A DNA stretch of 18,892 nt from Nitronereus sp964503895 (GCA_964503895.1 CAZDCF010000020.1:1-18892); one strand, 5' to 3'; numbered from the stretch's first letter, positions 6,117 to 13,709 are shown. Notes: generated by a model from the sequence alone, not told the origin. A program made the numbers and translations.

Positions 6117-8216
6117 ATGGCTATTTTTGTTCTGATCCCTCTATTCCCACTCTTGGCCTCTCTCATCCTCGTACTCGGTGGACGACGATGGAATGGGCAG
6201 AGTCATCAGATCGGCATTCCAGCAATAGGCCTTTCGTTTGCTTTGTCTGTTTTCGCGTTCCTCGAAGTGTTAACGAATGGGCCTTTTACGGTTTCACTCT
6301 ATCGTCTCTTTCAGTCAGGATCTCTGACAATTGATATCACTCTATTTGTTGATCAGCTCACGGTTCTGCTGTTGCTATTGGTCACGGGTGTGAGCGGTGT
6401 TGTGCATGTGTATTCCTCTCGGTACATGATTGGGGACCCACACTATAATCGATTTTTTTCGGTCATCGCGCTGTTTACCTTTTCCATGATCTTGTTGGTC
6501 ATGAGCGGGAACCTCTTGATGTTGTTGGTGAGTTGGGAGGTTATGGGCCTCTGTTCGTATCTCTTGATCTCACACGCCTCACAAAGAAAATCAGCCTGCC
6601 ATGCCGCGACCAAGGCCTTTTTGGTCAATGCCGTGTCTGACATCGGTCTCAGTTTTGGAATCATCTTAGCCTTTTATACCTATGGTACGTTGGATATCCA
6701 GACTATCGTGGCTCAAGCCGAAAGCATGCAAGATCATACAATCAATATTTTGGGATGGATGGGATTGGATCTTTCTATTGACCCTGCCACTCTCATTTCT
6801 TTCTTTTTATTTGTTGGAGCCATGGGAAAATCTGCACAAATCCCTTTCCACGTGTGGTTGCCCTTTGCAATGGAAGCTCCGACTCCGGTCTCAGCGCTGA
6901 TTCATGCTGCGACGATGGTAAATGCAGGTCCTTTCTTGCTAGTGAGATTAAGCCCGCTCATTGCTCTATCCCCATTTGTCATGATGTTCATTGCGTTTGT
7001 TGGGGCTATAACAGCCGTGTTTGCTGGTGTCGTTTCCTTGACCCAATCTGACATTAAAAAAATTTTGGCTTATTCCACGATTAGTCAAATCGGGTTCATG
7101 ATCATGGCCTGTGGCTTGGGTGCGTTTGTGGTCGCGATTTTTCACCTACTTGCTCATGGATGTTATAAGGCTTTCTTCTTCCTCTCCACTGGCAATGCCC
7201 TTCGATCTGTGGAACCAGGTCATGCACATACACCAAGTGAACACCATCCGCAGCAGGGCATGGGAATGTTATATGGAGGAGCTTTCTTGTTGGCATTGAT
7301 CCCGCCGTTTGTGTTGTTTTCTGGGTCATATGAATATTTGTGGGGAGTTACAGGATTTGCCTCTGCCACGATCGGGTTCAAAATTATCGGCTTAATCACG
7401 GTGTTTATTGCTTCGATGTATATCTTTCGAGATGTAGCTTCATTATTTGTTCATGGCCCCAAGACGTATTGGCCGGCTGAAGGATCGAATGTTTTGGCAA
7501 CGCAATCTATTCGACCAAAATTTGTCAATAGCTCGACATTGACTGGACTGTTTGTGGCAACATTGCTTGTGGCTGGTATCATGACCCTGCTTTGGAGTTG
7601 GTTTGCAAATTTCCTTGCGCCAGCACTGACCTTTCCAGGAACTTCCTACACCAATGTTTTCGCAGAAAGTGAATTGCCGGTCTGGCTGTTTATCGCTCTT
7701 GGTGTGGCTGTTGCTGGTTGGGTTTTTGCCTATTTAATGCTGGTGCGATACCAGGACAAGGTTACAGAATTAGAACTTGGGAAGACCCGGCTGTATGTCT
7801 TATTCTGGAATAAGTTCTATTTTGACGAGATCTATGACGTCTACTTGGTCAGTCCCACCATTAGATTTGCTCATTGGCTATGGCGCGTTATTGATATCAG
7901 TGTGGTCGATCGATTTGTTCATTCAATTGCTTCCCATTCTGTTTTTTTGGCTCAGTGGTTATGGAGGATTGTTAATATGAAAGGCATTGACCGAGTTGTC
8001 ACGGGCATTGGGGAACAAAGTGTGGGGATGGGGCGTTGGCTTCCACGAATGGCGGATGTTCGTTGGTTGGAACAAAAAGTCGATCCTGTTGAAAAGCAAG
8101 CTGATGCTGGAGGGCAAACTGTACGGGAGGCAGAGGATTGCACTCTTCAGCATCAACTATTAGTGATGATCCTTTGGTTAGTTTTGGCGATTGGATTGTT
8201 ATATATCCTAGTTTAA
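6117..8216 (+). CDS. NuoL/MrpA-N/DabB-like antiporter subunit with extended lateral helix
   Basis: The product has 699 residues, against about 610-650 for a usual NuoL. The core is a proton-conducting antiporter: E141 in WEVMGLCSYLLIS (TM5), D175 in NAVSDIG, K238 in GAMGKSAQIPFHVWLP (TM7), H263 in HAATMVNAG, K314/K315 in DIKKILAYST, and H347 and K351 in LLAHGCYKAFFFL. The usual NuoL stretch with MGGL and GFFSKDEIL is missing; the corresponding region reads IPPFVLFSGSYEYLWG, so the TM12 lysine is absent. The C terminus keeps the NuoL lateral-helix entry (FYFDEIYDVYLVSP). Two copies of a 27-residue unit and a partial third follow, then a last membrane helix. Placed directly after mrpD, it may fill the MrpA-N or DabB role, or belong to a complex I. 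The superfamily is certain; the exact complex is not. Confidence 0.85.
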   Translation: MAIFVLIPLFPLLASLILVLGGRRWNGQSHQIGIPAIGLSFALSVFAFLEVLTNGPFTVSLYRLFQSGSLTIDITLFVDQLTVLLLLLVTGVSGVVHVYSSRYMIGDPHYNRFFSVIALFTFSMILLVMSGNLLMLLVSWEVMGLCSYLLISHASQRKSACHAATKAFLVNAVSDIGLSFGIILAFYTYGTLDIQTIVAQAESMQDHTINILGWMGLDLSIDPATLISFFLFVGAMGKSAQIPFHVWLPFAMEAPTPVSALIHAATMVNAGPFLLVRLSPLIALSPFVMMFIAFVGAITAVFAGVVSLTQSDIKKILAYSTISQIGFMIMACGLGAFVVAIFHLLAHGCYKAFFFLSTGNALRSVEPGHAHTPSEHHPQQGMGMLYGGAFLLALIPPFVLFSGSYEYLWGVTGFASATIGFKIIGLITVFIASMYIFRDVASLFVHGPKTYWPAEGSNVLATQSIRPKFVNSSTLTGLFVATLLVAGIMTLLWSWFANFLAPALTFPGTSYTNVFAESELPVWLFIALGVAVAGWVFAYLMLVRYQDKVTELELGKTRLYVLFWNKFYFDEIYDVYLVSPTIRFAHWLWRVIDISVVDRFVHSIASHSVFLAQWLWRIVNMKGIDRVVTGIGEQSVGMGRWLPRMADVRWLEQKVDPVEKQADAGGQTVREAEDCTLQHQLLVMILWLVLAIGLLYILV
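7872..8084 (+). repeat. 27-residue amphipathic repeat in the lateral helix of the NuoL-like protein
   Basis: Residues 586-612 (HWLWRVIDISVVDR...) and 613-639 (QWLWRIVNMKGIDR...) align without gaps over 27 positions, with 10 identities and many conservative changes. A partial third copy starts at 640 (RWLPRMADVRWLEQKV). Ordinary NuoL has about one WLWR..D..viD unit before its last helix. The copies are diverged at DNA level, so the duplication is old. An added unit would lengthen the helix that lies along the antiporter subunits. Confidence 0.8.
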
Positions 8217-8245
8217 TACATTCGCGACACGTTTCTTGCCTCTTG

Positions 8246-8260
8246 TTTCTTAAGAAAGGG
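8246..8260 (+). promoter_or_regulatory. Ribosome binding site of the nuoM-like gene, overlapping a 12-bp palindrome
   Basis: AAAGGG at 8255-8260 stands 7 bases before the GTG at 8268 and decides that start over the in-frame ATG at 8280. The first half of the site is part of a perfect 12-bp palindrome (8246-8257, centre CTTAAG). With no loop it cannot form a strong hairpin alone, so a regulatory role is only a possibility. Confidence 0.5.
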
Positions 8261-8267
8261 CAAATGA

Positions 8268-9776
8268 GTGGCTATTTTGATGGATTACTTAATTAGCTGG
8301 ATGATAGCTGTTCCGTTCTTGGGAATTGTGATCCTTGGACTTGTCCGTGACGAAGAATGGGTTCGTCGAATTGCGTTTGGATTGACCATAGTAGAGTTTT
8401 TTCTCTCGCTTATTCTGTGGAAAAATTTCGACTTCACTCAACGCGGCATGCAATTTGTGGAACGTGTGGAGTGGATGCCCACGTTTAATATTCAGTATGC
8501 CGTTGGAGTGGACGGGATTAGTATCCTGTTGGTTATCCTTACAGCCCTGCTTTGTCCCCTCTGCGTGCTCTGTTCTTGGACAGGCATTACCAGTCGAGTT
8601 CGAGCGTATTTGTCATTAATCTTGCTGGTCGAAGGTGCCATGATCGTTGTCTTTACGGCGCTGGATCTCTTTCTGTTTTTTATGTTGTGGGAAGTCATTA
8701 TGATTCCCATGTATTTCATGATCATTCTTTGGGGTGGCCCGAATCGCATCGCTGCAGGGACTAAATTTGTCTTGTACAGCCTCACCGGCAGTTTGTTGAT
8801 GTTGGTGGGAATCTTGGGTCTCTATTTAAATGGAGGCCATACATTTGATCTATTAGTTCTCACTGAACAAACCTATCCCGCGACAACACAATTTTGGATT
8901 TTTCTGTCGTTCTTTTTAGCATTTGCCATCAAGGTCCCAATGGTTCCTTTCCATACGTGGTTACCTGATGCACATTCCGAAGCCCCGACTGCTGGCAGTG
9001 TGCTTTTGGCTGGAGTGTTGTTGAAGATGGGAGGCTATGGATTCTTGCGATTTTGCTTGCCCATATTGCCAGAAGCCTCCGCCTTATTCGCGCCGTATAT
9101 TTTATGGTTGTCAGTAATAGCGATCGTTTACGGTGGTTACATGGCTTTAGCCCAGTCTGATCTTAAAAAACTCGTGGCATATTCTTCTGTTTCCCATATG
9201 GGTTTTGTCACCCTTGGGATTTTTGTCTTTAATAGCCAGGGCATCCAAGGGGCAATCCTGCAAATGTTTAATCATGGGATTACCACGGCAGCTTTATTCA
9301 TTTCAGTGGGACATTTGTATGATCGCACGCATAGCCGAGCCATTGGTGATTATGGGGGGTTGTATAAGCCCATGCCTAGGTTCGTTGCGCTCTTCTTCTT
9401 GTTCTCGATCGCAGCATTTGGATTACCAGGTACGTGCAATTTTATCGGAGAGTTTTTAGTGTTGGTCGGGGCATCCTATATCAATTTCGCTATGGTATTG
9501 ATTTCCATGGTCGGTATTGTCTTGGCCGCGGCTTATATGCTGTGGATGCTACAACGGTTGGCTTTGGGCGAACCGAATACCAAATTTGTCTCCGTGCTTC
9601 CAGACTTGACCAGCAGGGAATTGGGTACGGTTATTCCCTTGGCCATTCTTGTGTTGTGGATTGGATTATATCCAGGCCCGTTGATGGAAATGATGGATGT
9701 CAGCGTGGTCGATCTCATCCAACAAACCACAGGGGCGCAAGTTGCTGAAGTGTCTCAACTTCAGCTTCGGCCCTAA
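8268..9776 (+). CDS. nuoM: NuoM-type NADH-quinone oxidoreductase / antiporter-like subunit
   Basis: This 502-residue, about 14-helix protein is a clear NuoM by pattern: MLWEVIMIPMYF with E142, AFAIKVPMVPFHTWLPDAHSEAP with K222, VLLKMGGYG with K253, the FNHGITTAALFISVGHLYDRTHSR block, and GLPGTCNFIGEF with E395 at the TM12 position. All proton-path residues known from E. coli NuoM (E144, K234, K265, E407) have counterparts. It closes the operon, 51 bases after the NuoL-like gene, with its own ribosome binding site and a GTG start. It may be a third antiporter-like subunit of the Dab-Mrp assembly, or serve complex I together with the NuoL-like protein. No other nuoM lies in this window. Confidence 0.9.
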   Translation: MAILMDYLISWMIAVPFLGIVILGLVRDEEWVRRIAFGLTIVEFFLSLILWKNFDFTQRGMQFVERVEWMPTFNIQYAVGVDGISILLVILTALLCPLCVLCSWTGITSRVRAYLSLILLVEGAMIVVFTALDLFLFFMLWEVIMIPMYFMIILWGGPNRIAAGTKFVLYSLTGSLLMLVGILGLYLNGGHTFDLLVLTEQTYPATTQFWIFLSFFLAFAIKVPMVPFHTWLPDAHSEAPTAGSVLLAGVLLKMGGYGFLRFCLPILPEASALFAPYILWLSVIAIVYGGYMALAQSDLKKLVAYSSVSHMGFVTLGIFVFNSQGIQGAILQMFNHGITTAALFISVGHLYDRTHSRAIGDYGGLYKPMPRFVALFFLFSIAAFGLPGTCNFIGEFLVLVGASYINFAMVLISMVGIVLAAAYMLWMLQRLALGEPNTKFVSVLPDLTSRELGTVIPLAILVLWIGLYPGPLMEMMDVSVVDLIQQTTGAQVAEVSQLQLRP

Positions 9777-9819
9777 ACAGATCTTTATCCATCCTGTCAA
9801 GTTAATTTTTTTTCTTCCC

Positions 9820-9848
9820 TTGACTTGTGAGTCTTCGGGCCTTATTAA
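9820..9848 (+). promoter_or_regulatory. Possible sigma70-like promoter for the 238-aa gene
   Basis: TTGACT (9820-9825) and TATTAA (9843-9848) are separated by 17 bases and match the -35 and -10 consensus at 5 and 4 of 6 positions. Transcription would start near 9855, almost at the ATG at 9857. This would make the GTG at 9827 an unlikely start. The AT-rich region just upstream (9802-9813) also fits a promoter. A GTCAAG/CTTGAC inverted repeat (9796-9824) overlaps the -35 box. Confidence 0.35.
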
Positions 9849-9856
9849 TTTGTATT

Positions 9857-10573
9857 ATGGGGATGAAACAGCCACGCGCCTTGAGCCATGATGAGAAAAA
9901 AGCTGCAGAAGCAGCTTTCCATGGAAAGCCATTCCAGCCTTCATGGTCTCAGTCTGCTCGGTTAGTGTACGAAGGAGTCTTGAAGGCCAGAGATATCTCA
10001 TTGGATTCCGTTGGATCGTTGGGGAAAAATTCTGACTTAGTTGAAACTCAGATTGTCGGAGCAGAGCTTTTTGGAGAGGCTCTCAATCAGGAGTTATCAC
10101 CAAGGGAATCAATAGCGATTCATGAACCTGTGCCCCATTCTATTACTCGTCAAATTATCTTGCGGGAAGAAGCAATTGAAGCTGGTCTTCTTATCGATGT
10201 CAGCCAAAAAGCCAAGGGTGTGGGATTTAATTTGGCTGTGAGTATTACCAAATCTTTGTGGAGTCAGAGTATTTCTGAATCACCAGAAGCTCCGACTTCT
10301 GAAGACGAAAATCGTGTTCGCGACATGCTCTTAGCCGTTCGTCTTCGTTTGGCGAGTCTTGATACTCCATCGCCGTGGGTTGAAGTTCCGGTGTTGTTTT
10401 CTTCTCAACAAGGCGAAAGTACCACGAAAATTTTTCCGATCTATGCCCTGTTTCACAAAGACCCTGCTGCAGATGAATGCCTAACTCTTATTCATCCCAA
10501 AGAGTTGTCATCAATCCGGCCTTCCTCACATACTAATGCGGAAGAAGAGCAATCGTCTTCTGACCTTTCCTAA
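9857..10573 (+). CDS. Unrecognised 238-aa cytosolic protein
   Basis: I do not recognise a characterised family. The product has no signal peptide or membrane segment and is Ser- and Glu-rich. Its N terminus (LSHDEKKAAEAAFHGKPFQPSW, then ARLVYEG) looks like a small conserved domain. The middle (ITRQIILREEAIEAGLLIDVSQKAKGVGFNLAVSITKSLW) looks folded. The region around residues 165-220 (RDMLLAVRLRLAS... VEVPVLFSSQQGESTTKIFPIYALFHKD) reads like a beta-strand domain, and the tail is acidic and low in complexity. The start is uncertain: ATG at 9857 or 9863, or an upstream GTG at 9827; none has a good ribosome binding site. It follows the Dab-Mrp operon by 80 bases but appears to have its own promoter. 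Codon use is like its neighbours. Confidence 0.75.
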   Translation: MGMKQPRALSHDEKKAAEAAFHGKPFQPSWSQSARLVYEGVLKARDISLDSVGSLGKNSDLVETQIVGAELFGEALNQELSPRESIAIHEPVPHSITRQIILREEAIEAGLLIDVSQKAKGVGFNLAVSITKSLWSQSISESPEAPTSEDENRVRDMLLAVRLRLASLDTPSPWVEVPVLFSSQQGESTTKIFPIYALFHKDPAADECLTLIHPKELSSIRPSSHTNAEEEQSSSDLS

Positions 10574-10832
10574 TCCTTATTCGGTACTTTCATTCCCCGG
10601 TCTTCTAAGTTTCGTCTTAACTCTTCCAGGATAGATATTTCTCTGTGTGTCTGAGGCGAAGTTTTGCTCCAATTGATGCTTTTTGGTGAAGAAAGTCGAG
10701 ATGTGGTTTTGATTATTTTTTCATGGGTGCTGATTAAAGAAGAGCGGCAGGTCTATTATTTTATGAATAGTCGTAGCTTTCGGAGTTTGTACATGGTGCA
10801 AGAACAGGATTTAGTATGATAGGGTGATGCCT
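10574..10832. other. Intergenic stretch with a possible broken small minus-strand ORF
   Basis: No intact gene was found in these 259 bases. On the minus strand a frame without stops reads into EISILEELRRNLEDRGMKV and ends at the complement of 10570-10572, overlapping the stop of the upstream gene. It has no usable start in frame. An ATG at 10724-10722 lies in a different frame, followed by a run of six A; one more A would join them into a 50-residue ORF. This may be a remnant, a sequencing indel or chance. Confidence 0.3.
10795..10827 (+). promoter_or_regulatory. Shared upstream motif, copy 1 (before the small membrane protein)
   Basis: GGTGCAAGA (10795-10803), 11 bases, then TATGATAGGGTGA (10815-10827). 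The same two blocks, 12 bases apart, stand upstream of the EF-hand gene at 13626-13659. TATGAT resembles a -10 box. If it is one, transcription would begin around 10826, within a few bases of the possible starts at 10824, 10827 and 10833. Confidence 0.35.
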
Positions 10833-11258
10833 ATGACCCATACTCCTACACTGGTAGTTAATGCTGTGCTTGGTGCCATGGCTGTGACGGTTGGCCTTTG
10901 GTTCCTTCAGGGCGATCTTTCTTCCTCCGTTACCATAGTCATCATTGTTGGGCTAACAATCCTTTATGCAAAAGTATGCCCCACGGCTGCGCATGTGTGG
11001 ATGTGGTCTACACTTCTTTTGGGATTAGAAAGTTTAGCTTGGCCCTTCCAATTGCTTGGAGAGTTAGAGCAATATGGTGCTGAACCTCCCATTGAGGAAA
11101 TGAGCAAAGTCTTCACCGCTGTTCTGTTTGGTGTATTTTCAGGGATTTTTTTGCTGACCTTTGCTTATGGAATCTATCGTCGCATCCAACCAAAAACAGA
11201 AGAGCCTTTACCCTTAACCTCCAACCAGGCTAAAGCTCAACGAAAGAAAAAACTCTAG
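10833..11258 (+). CDS. Small integral membrane protein, function unknown
   Basis: The product is 141 residues with four predicted membrane helices at about 7-25, 31-49, 55-75 and 92-115, and a basic cytosolic tail (KAQRKKKL). Between helices 3 and 4 there is an acidic loop (GELEQYGAEPPIEEMSK). I do not recognise the family. The ATG at 10833 has AGGGTG six bases upstream. GTG at 10824 and ATG at 10827 are in-frame alternatives. It converges with priA, whose stop is 20 bases away on the other strand, and no clear terminator hairpin lies between them. The topology looks like a small quinone- or respiration-associated membrane protein, but nothing in the sequence proves that. Confidence 0.75.
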   Translation: MTHTPTLVVNAVLGAMAVTVGLWFLQGDLSSSVTIVIIVGLTILYAKVCPTAAHVWMWSTLLLGLESLAWPFQLLGELEQYGAEPPIEEMSKVFTAVLFGVFSGIFLLTFAYGIYRRIQPKTEEPLPLTSNQAKAQRKKKL

Positions 11259-11278
11259 TTACCATCTACATTTTTCCG

Positions 11279-13552
11279 CTACAAAACTTCCACCGGATCA
11301 ACGTTAATTCCAAATAGCACCTCTTTAAAGAGCTTGTTTCGAGCCATAATTTCATATGTATGTCGAATGGCTGGTTTCGAATAACTCATATCAGAAGCCT
11401 TGCACAAAATTGTTTCACGAAACACTCGGCGATGTTTAAAAGTCTGTGAAGGGATTGGTCCCAAGATGGAAGTTTCCGTTATGATATGAGATGAAGGGTG
11501 AGACGAAAGTTCTGCCATCTGGCTGGCCAAGATCTGGACCCATTGTCGAGAAGCTTTCTGGACCAATGATTGATCTTTTCCTGATACCGTTGTTTGAATG
11601 AAATGCACAAAGGGTGGATAACCTACTGCCTGGCGAAAGGCCAGTTCCTGTTCGTAAAACAGGAACGGCTGTTGCTGAGTTATTGCTTGTATCACATGAT
11701 GAACGGGCAAACGAGTTTGGAGTACGATGTGACCGGGTTCCGTGCCGATTGAGACGAGATTTATTGCGGATTGCAGGTGATGATACAGGCGTTCCGCTGA
11801 CCGGAAATCCGGAAGATGAAGCCCTGTGTCCGCAAACGGGATTCCAACAAAACGAACAGGTGCTAAAGGTATGCCATGGAATAGCATTTCAGTACCCACG
11901 AGGATTTGCAAAATTCCTTTTTTGAATTGGTCGCGAAGGTTTCGTGCAGCAGACTCAGTTCTGACATAGTTGCGATCCATTCGTCCGACTTTCGCCTCTG
12001 GGAATTCTCGTCGCAACTCTTGTTCAAGGCGTTCTGTGCCAAAACTGCCTGGTTCTAGGTGAGAGCTAGAACAAGTGGGACATGTGAGGGGTATCGATTC
12101 CGACTTCGCACAATATGGACAACGCATAATCGGAGGGGTTGTCAGGAGTTTGTAGGGGACTCGGCAATTTTCACACTGCGAAGACATGCCGCAGTCCCGA
12201 CAGACGACTGACGATGAAAAACCTTTTCGATTATGGAAGATGACAGCCCCGCCCCCCGAGTAAAGGGCTTGTTCAATGCCCTGTCGCATTTCATCCGATA
12301 GCGTTGTTCCGTAGGGTATCTGTAGGTGATCAACAACTTGGATAGTAGGCGTCTTCTCTGGGGTGCTGAAAGAAAACTCATTCTTTGTTTCGGCGGTCGT
12401 TGTAAAATGGTGCAGCGCTTCTAATGATGGATGAGGAGAGTGCAGAAGAAAAATCGTATGACTCAGGCGTGCGCGCTCTCTCGCTACTTCACGGGTGTGA
12501 TAATGCGGGGCTTGCTCTTCTTTATAGGAAGAGTCATCTTCTTTACTCAGGAAAATAAGACCTAGGGAGGGAAGTGGTACAAACACTGAAGATCGTGTTC
12601 CGACGACGATTTGATAGTTGCCGTTGCGTATGGCTTGCCACTCTTTCATTTGAGTGGTTTCAGACAAGCCACTATGAAAGATACATGTACTTGCGCCTAA
12701 ATTTTCACGAAGGAAATCAGCCCAGAATGTGGCCTGAGCCATATCAGGAAAAATGACGAGAATATTTTGTTTCTGCTCCAAAGTTTCTCGAATCAATTCG
12801 AGAAGCAGTTGGGAGAGGTGAGTGCCGAATGTGTCGGTGAAATATTCACCAAACGATTTCTGGCTAAGTTTGACCTGGAAATCTTTCCACCAGCGAGGGA
12901 AAGGAAATGATTCGGTTTTTTGAAGAGGTCTATTTTTGTCAATCGAGTTAAGTCTTTTTATCGCTGGATGACTTGTTTTCTTAAGGGTCGATGAGACGGT
13001 GTAGGTTCGGACTTCTTCAACCCATTTCTGATACTTGAGTTGAATCACGATTCTACTTGCTGTGGGAACAAGTTTTTTGATTGTAGGGAGTGTCAATCCC
13101 TTGGGCTTTTTATTCAGCGCGTCCAAAATGTTTTTTCGCAATACGGATAAATGCCCTCGCCCAATGGCTTGTTGTCCCAAAGGAGTAATTCGAAGGCGTG
13201 ATGTGGCTTGAAAAGGCAAACGAGGTGGCTGAATTAGCTTAAAGCACAAGCCAAGAGGAGCGACATAATAGTTTGCCACCCACTCAGCTAGTGCAATTAG
13301 TGTGGGATCGATGTCACAATCAGGCGTCGAGGTGAGGCAACCTTCAAGGTCTCGAATTTTATCAACTGAGAAGGTAGCATCTGACGGGTTTTGAGACATC
13401 GCTACCACAAATCCTGGGCGAACCGTGCGTCCAAAGGGAGCCAAGACCCAGTGCCCAACATTCAAGGTATTATGCCATGATGCTGGGATGCGATAGGTGA
13501 ACGATTGCGTTAGGCGTTGAGGAAAAATAACTTCGGCAAAGGTTAGTGGCAT
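11279..13552 (-). CDS. priA: PriA-like primosomal protein N' with degenerate helicase motifs
   Basis: PriA normally restarts stalled replication forks as a 3'-5' DNA helicase. This 757-residue protein has the N-terminal PriA DNA-binding domain (MPLTFAEVIFPQRLTQSFTYRIP), a winged-helix region, and the zinc region with all eight cysteines (C451, C454, C460, C463, C478, C481, C491, C494) followed by FGTERLEQEL. The motor motifs are gone. The Walker A site (family GSGKTEVYL) reads TFGTHLSQL at about 241-249. The DEEHDSSYK box reads KEDDSSYK at 337. GTQM.aKGHDFP reads GTEMLFHGIPLA, and the QVAGRAGR arginine finger reads SAINLVSIG at about 595. Alignment is gapless, so no frameshift explains this. 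ATG at 13552 matches PriA N termini; the longer frame begins with TTG at 13591. It probably binds DNA and partners without unwinding. Confidence 0.88.
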   Translation of the reverse strand: MPLTFAEVIFPQRLTQSFTYRIPASWHNTLNVGHWVLAPFGRTVRPGFVVAMSQNPSDATFSVDKIRDLEGCLTSTPDCDIDPTLIALAEWVANYYVAPLGLCFKLIQPPRLPFQATSRLRITPLGQQAIGRGHLSVLRKNILDALNKKPKGLTLPTIKKLVPTASRIVIQLKYQKWVEEVRTYTVSSTLKKTSHPAIKRLNSIDKNRPLQKTESFPFPRWWKDFQVKLSQKSFGEYFTDTFGTHLSQLLLELIRETLEQKQNILVIFPDMAQATFWADFLRENLGASTCIFHSGLSETTQMKEWQAIRNGNYQIVVGTRSSVFVPLPSLGLIFLSKEDDSSYKEEQAPHYHTREVARERARLSHTIFLLHSPHPSLEALHHFTTTAETKNEFSFSTPEKTPTIQVVDHLQIPYGTTLSDEMRQGIEQALYSGGGAVIFHNRKGFSSSVVCRDCGMSSQCENCRVPYKLLTTPPIMRCPYCAKSESIPLTCPTCSSSHLEPGSFGTERLEQELRREFPEAKVGRMDRNYVRTESAARNLRDQFKKGILQILVGTEMLFHGIPLAPVRFVGIPFADTGLHLPDFRSAERLYHHLQSAINLVSIGTEPGHIVLQTRLPVHHVIQAITQQQPFLFYEQELAFRQAVGYPPFVHFIQTTVSGKDQSLVQKASRQWVQILASQMAELSSHPSSHIITETSILGPIPSQTFKHRRVFRETILCKASDMSYSKPAIRHTYEIMARNKLFKEVLFGINVDPVEVL

Positions 13553-13625
13553 AGGGAAATGTATTGTGCCAGACAAAAGCTGGTTCCACAATGTGGGCTT
13601 AACTAGGCGCCAAAGTTTCTTGAAG

Positions 13626-13659
13626 GGTGCAAGATGTCGGAGATTTTATGATAGGATGA
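13626..13659 (+). promoter_or_regulatory. Shared upstream motif, copy 2 (before the EF-hand gene)
   Basis: GGTGCAAGA (13626-13634), 12 bases, then TATGATAGGATGA (13647-13659). It lies in the divergent spacer between priA and the EF-hand gene, 50 bases before the ATG at 13710. It matches the pair of blocks at 10795-10827, with one difference in the second block. TATGAT could serve as a -10 box. Confidence 0.4.
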
Positions 13660-13709
13660 ACTAAACAGGAATGATACAAAAATTTTAACTTGGTTTGCGG
13701 CTTCAAATC

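Noticed and set aside
11614..11925. Plus-strand ORF inside priA
   Set aside because: It is a shadow of the well-supported minus-strand priA reading frame and resembles no protein.
13553..13591. priA start at TTG 13591
   Set aside because: ATG at 13552 matches the usual PriA N terminus; the 13 extra residues have no family support.
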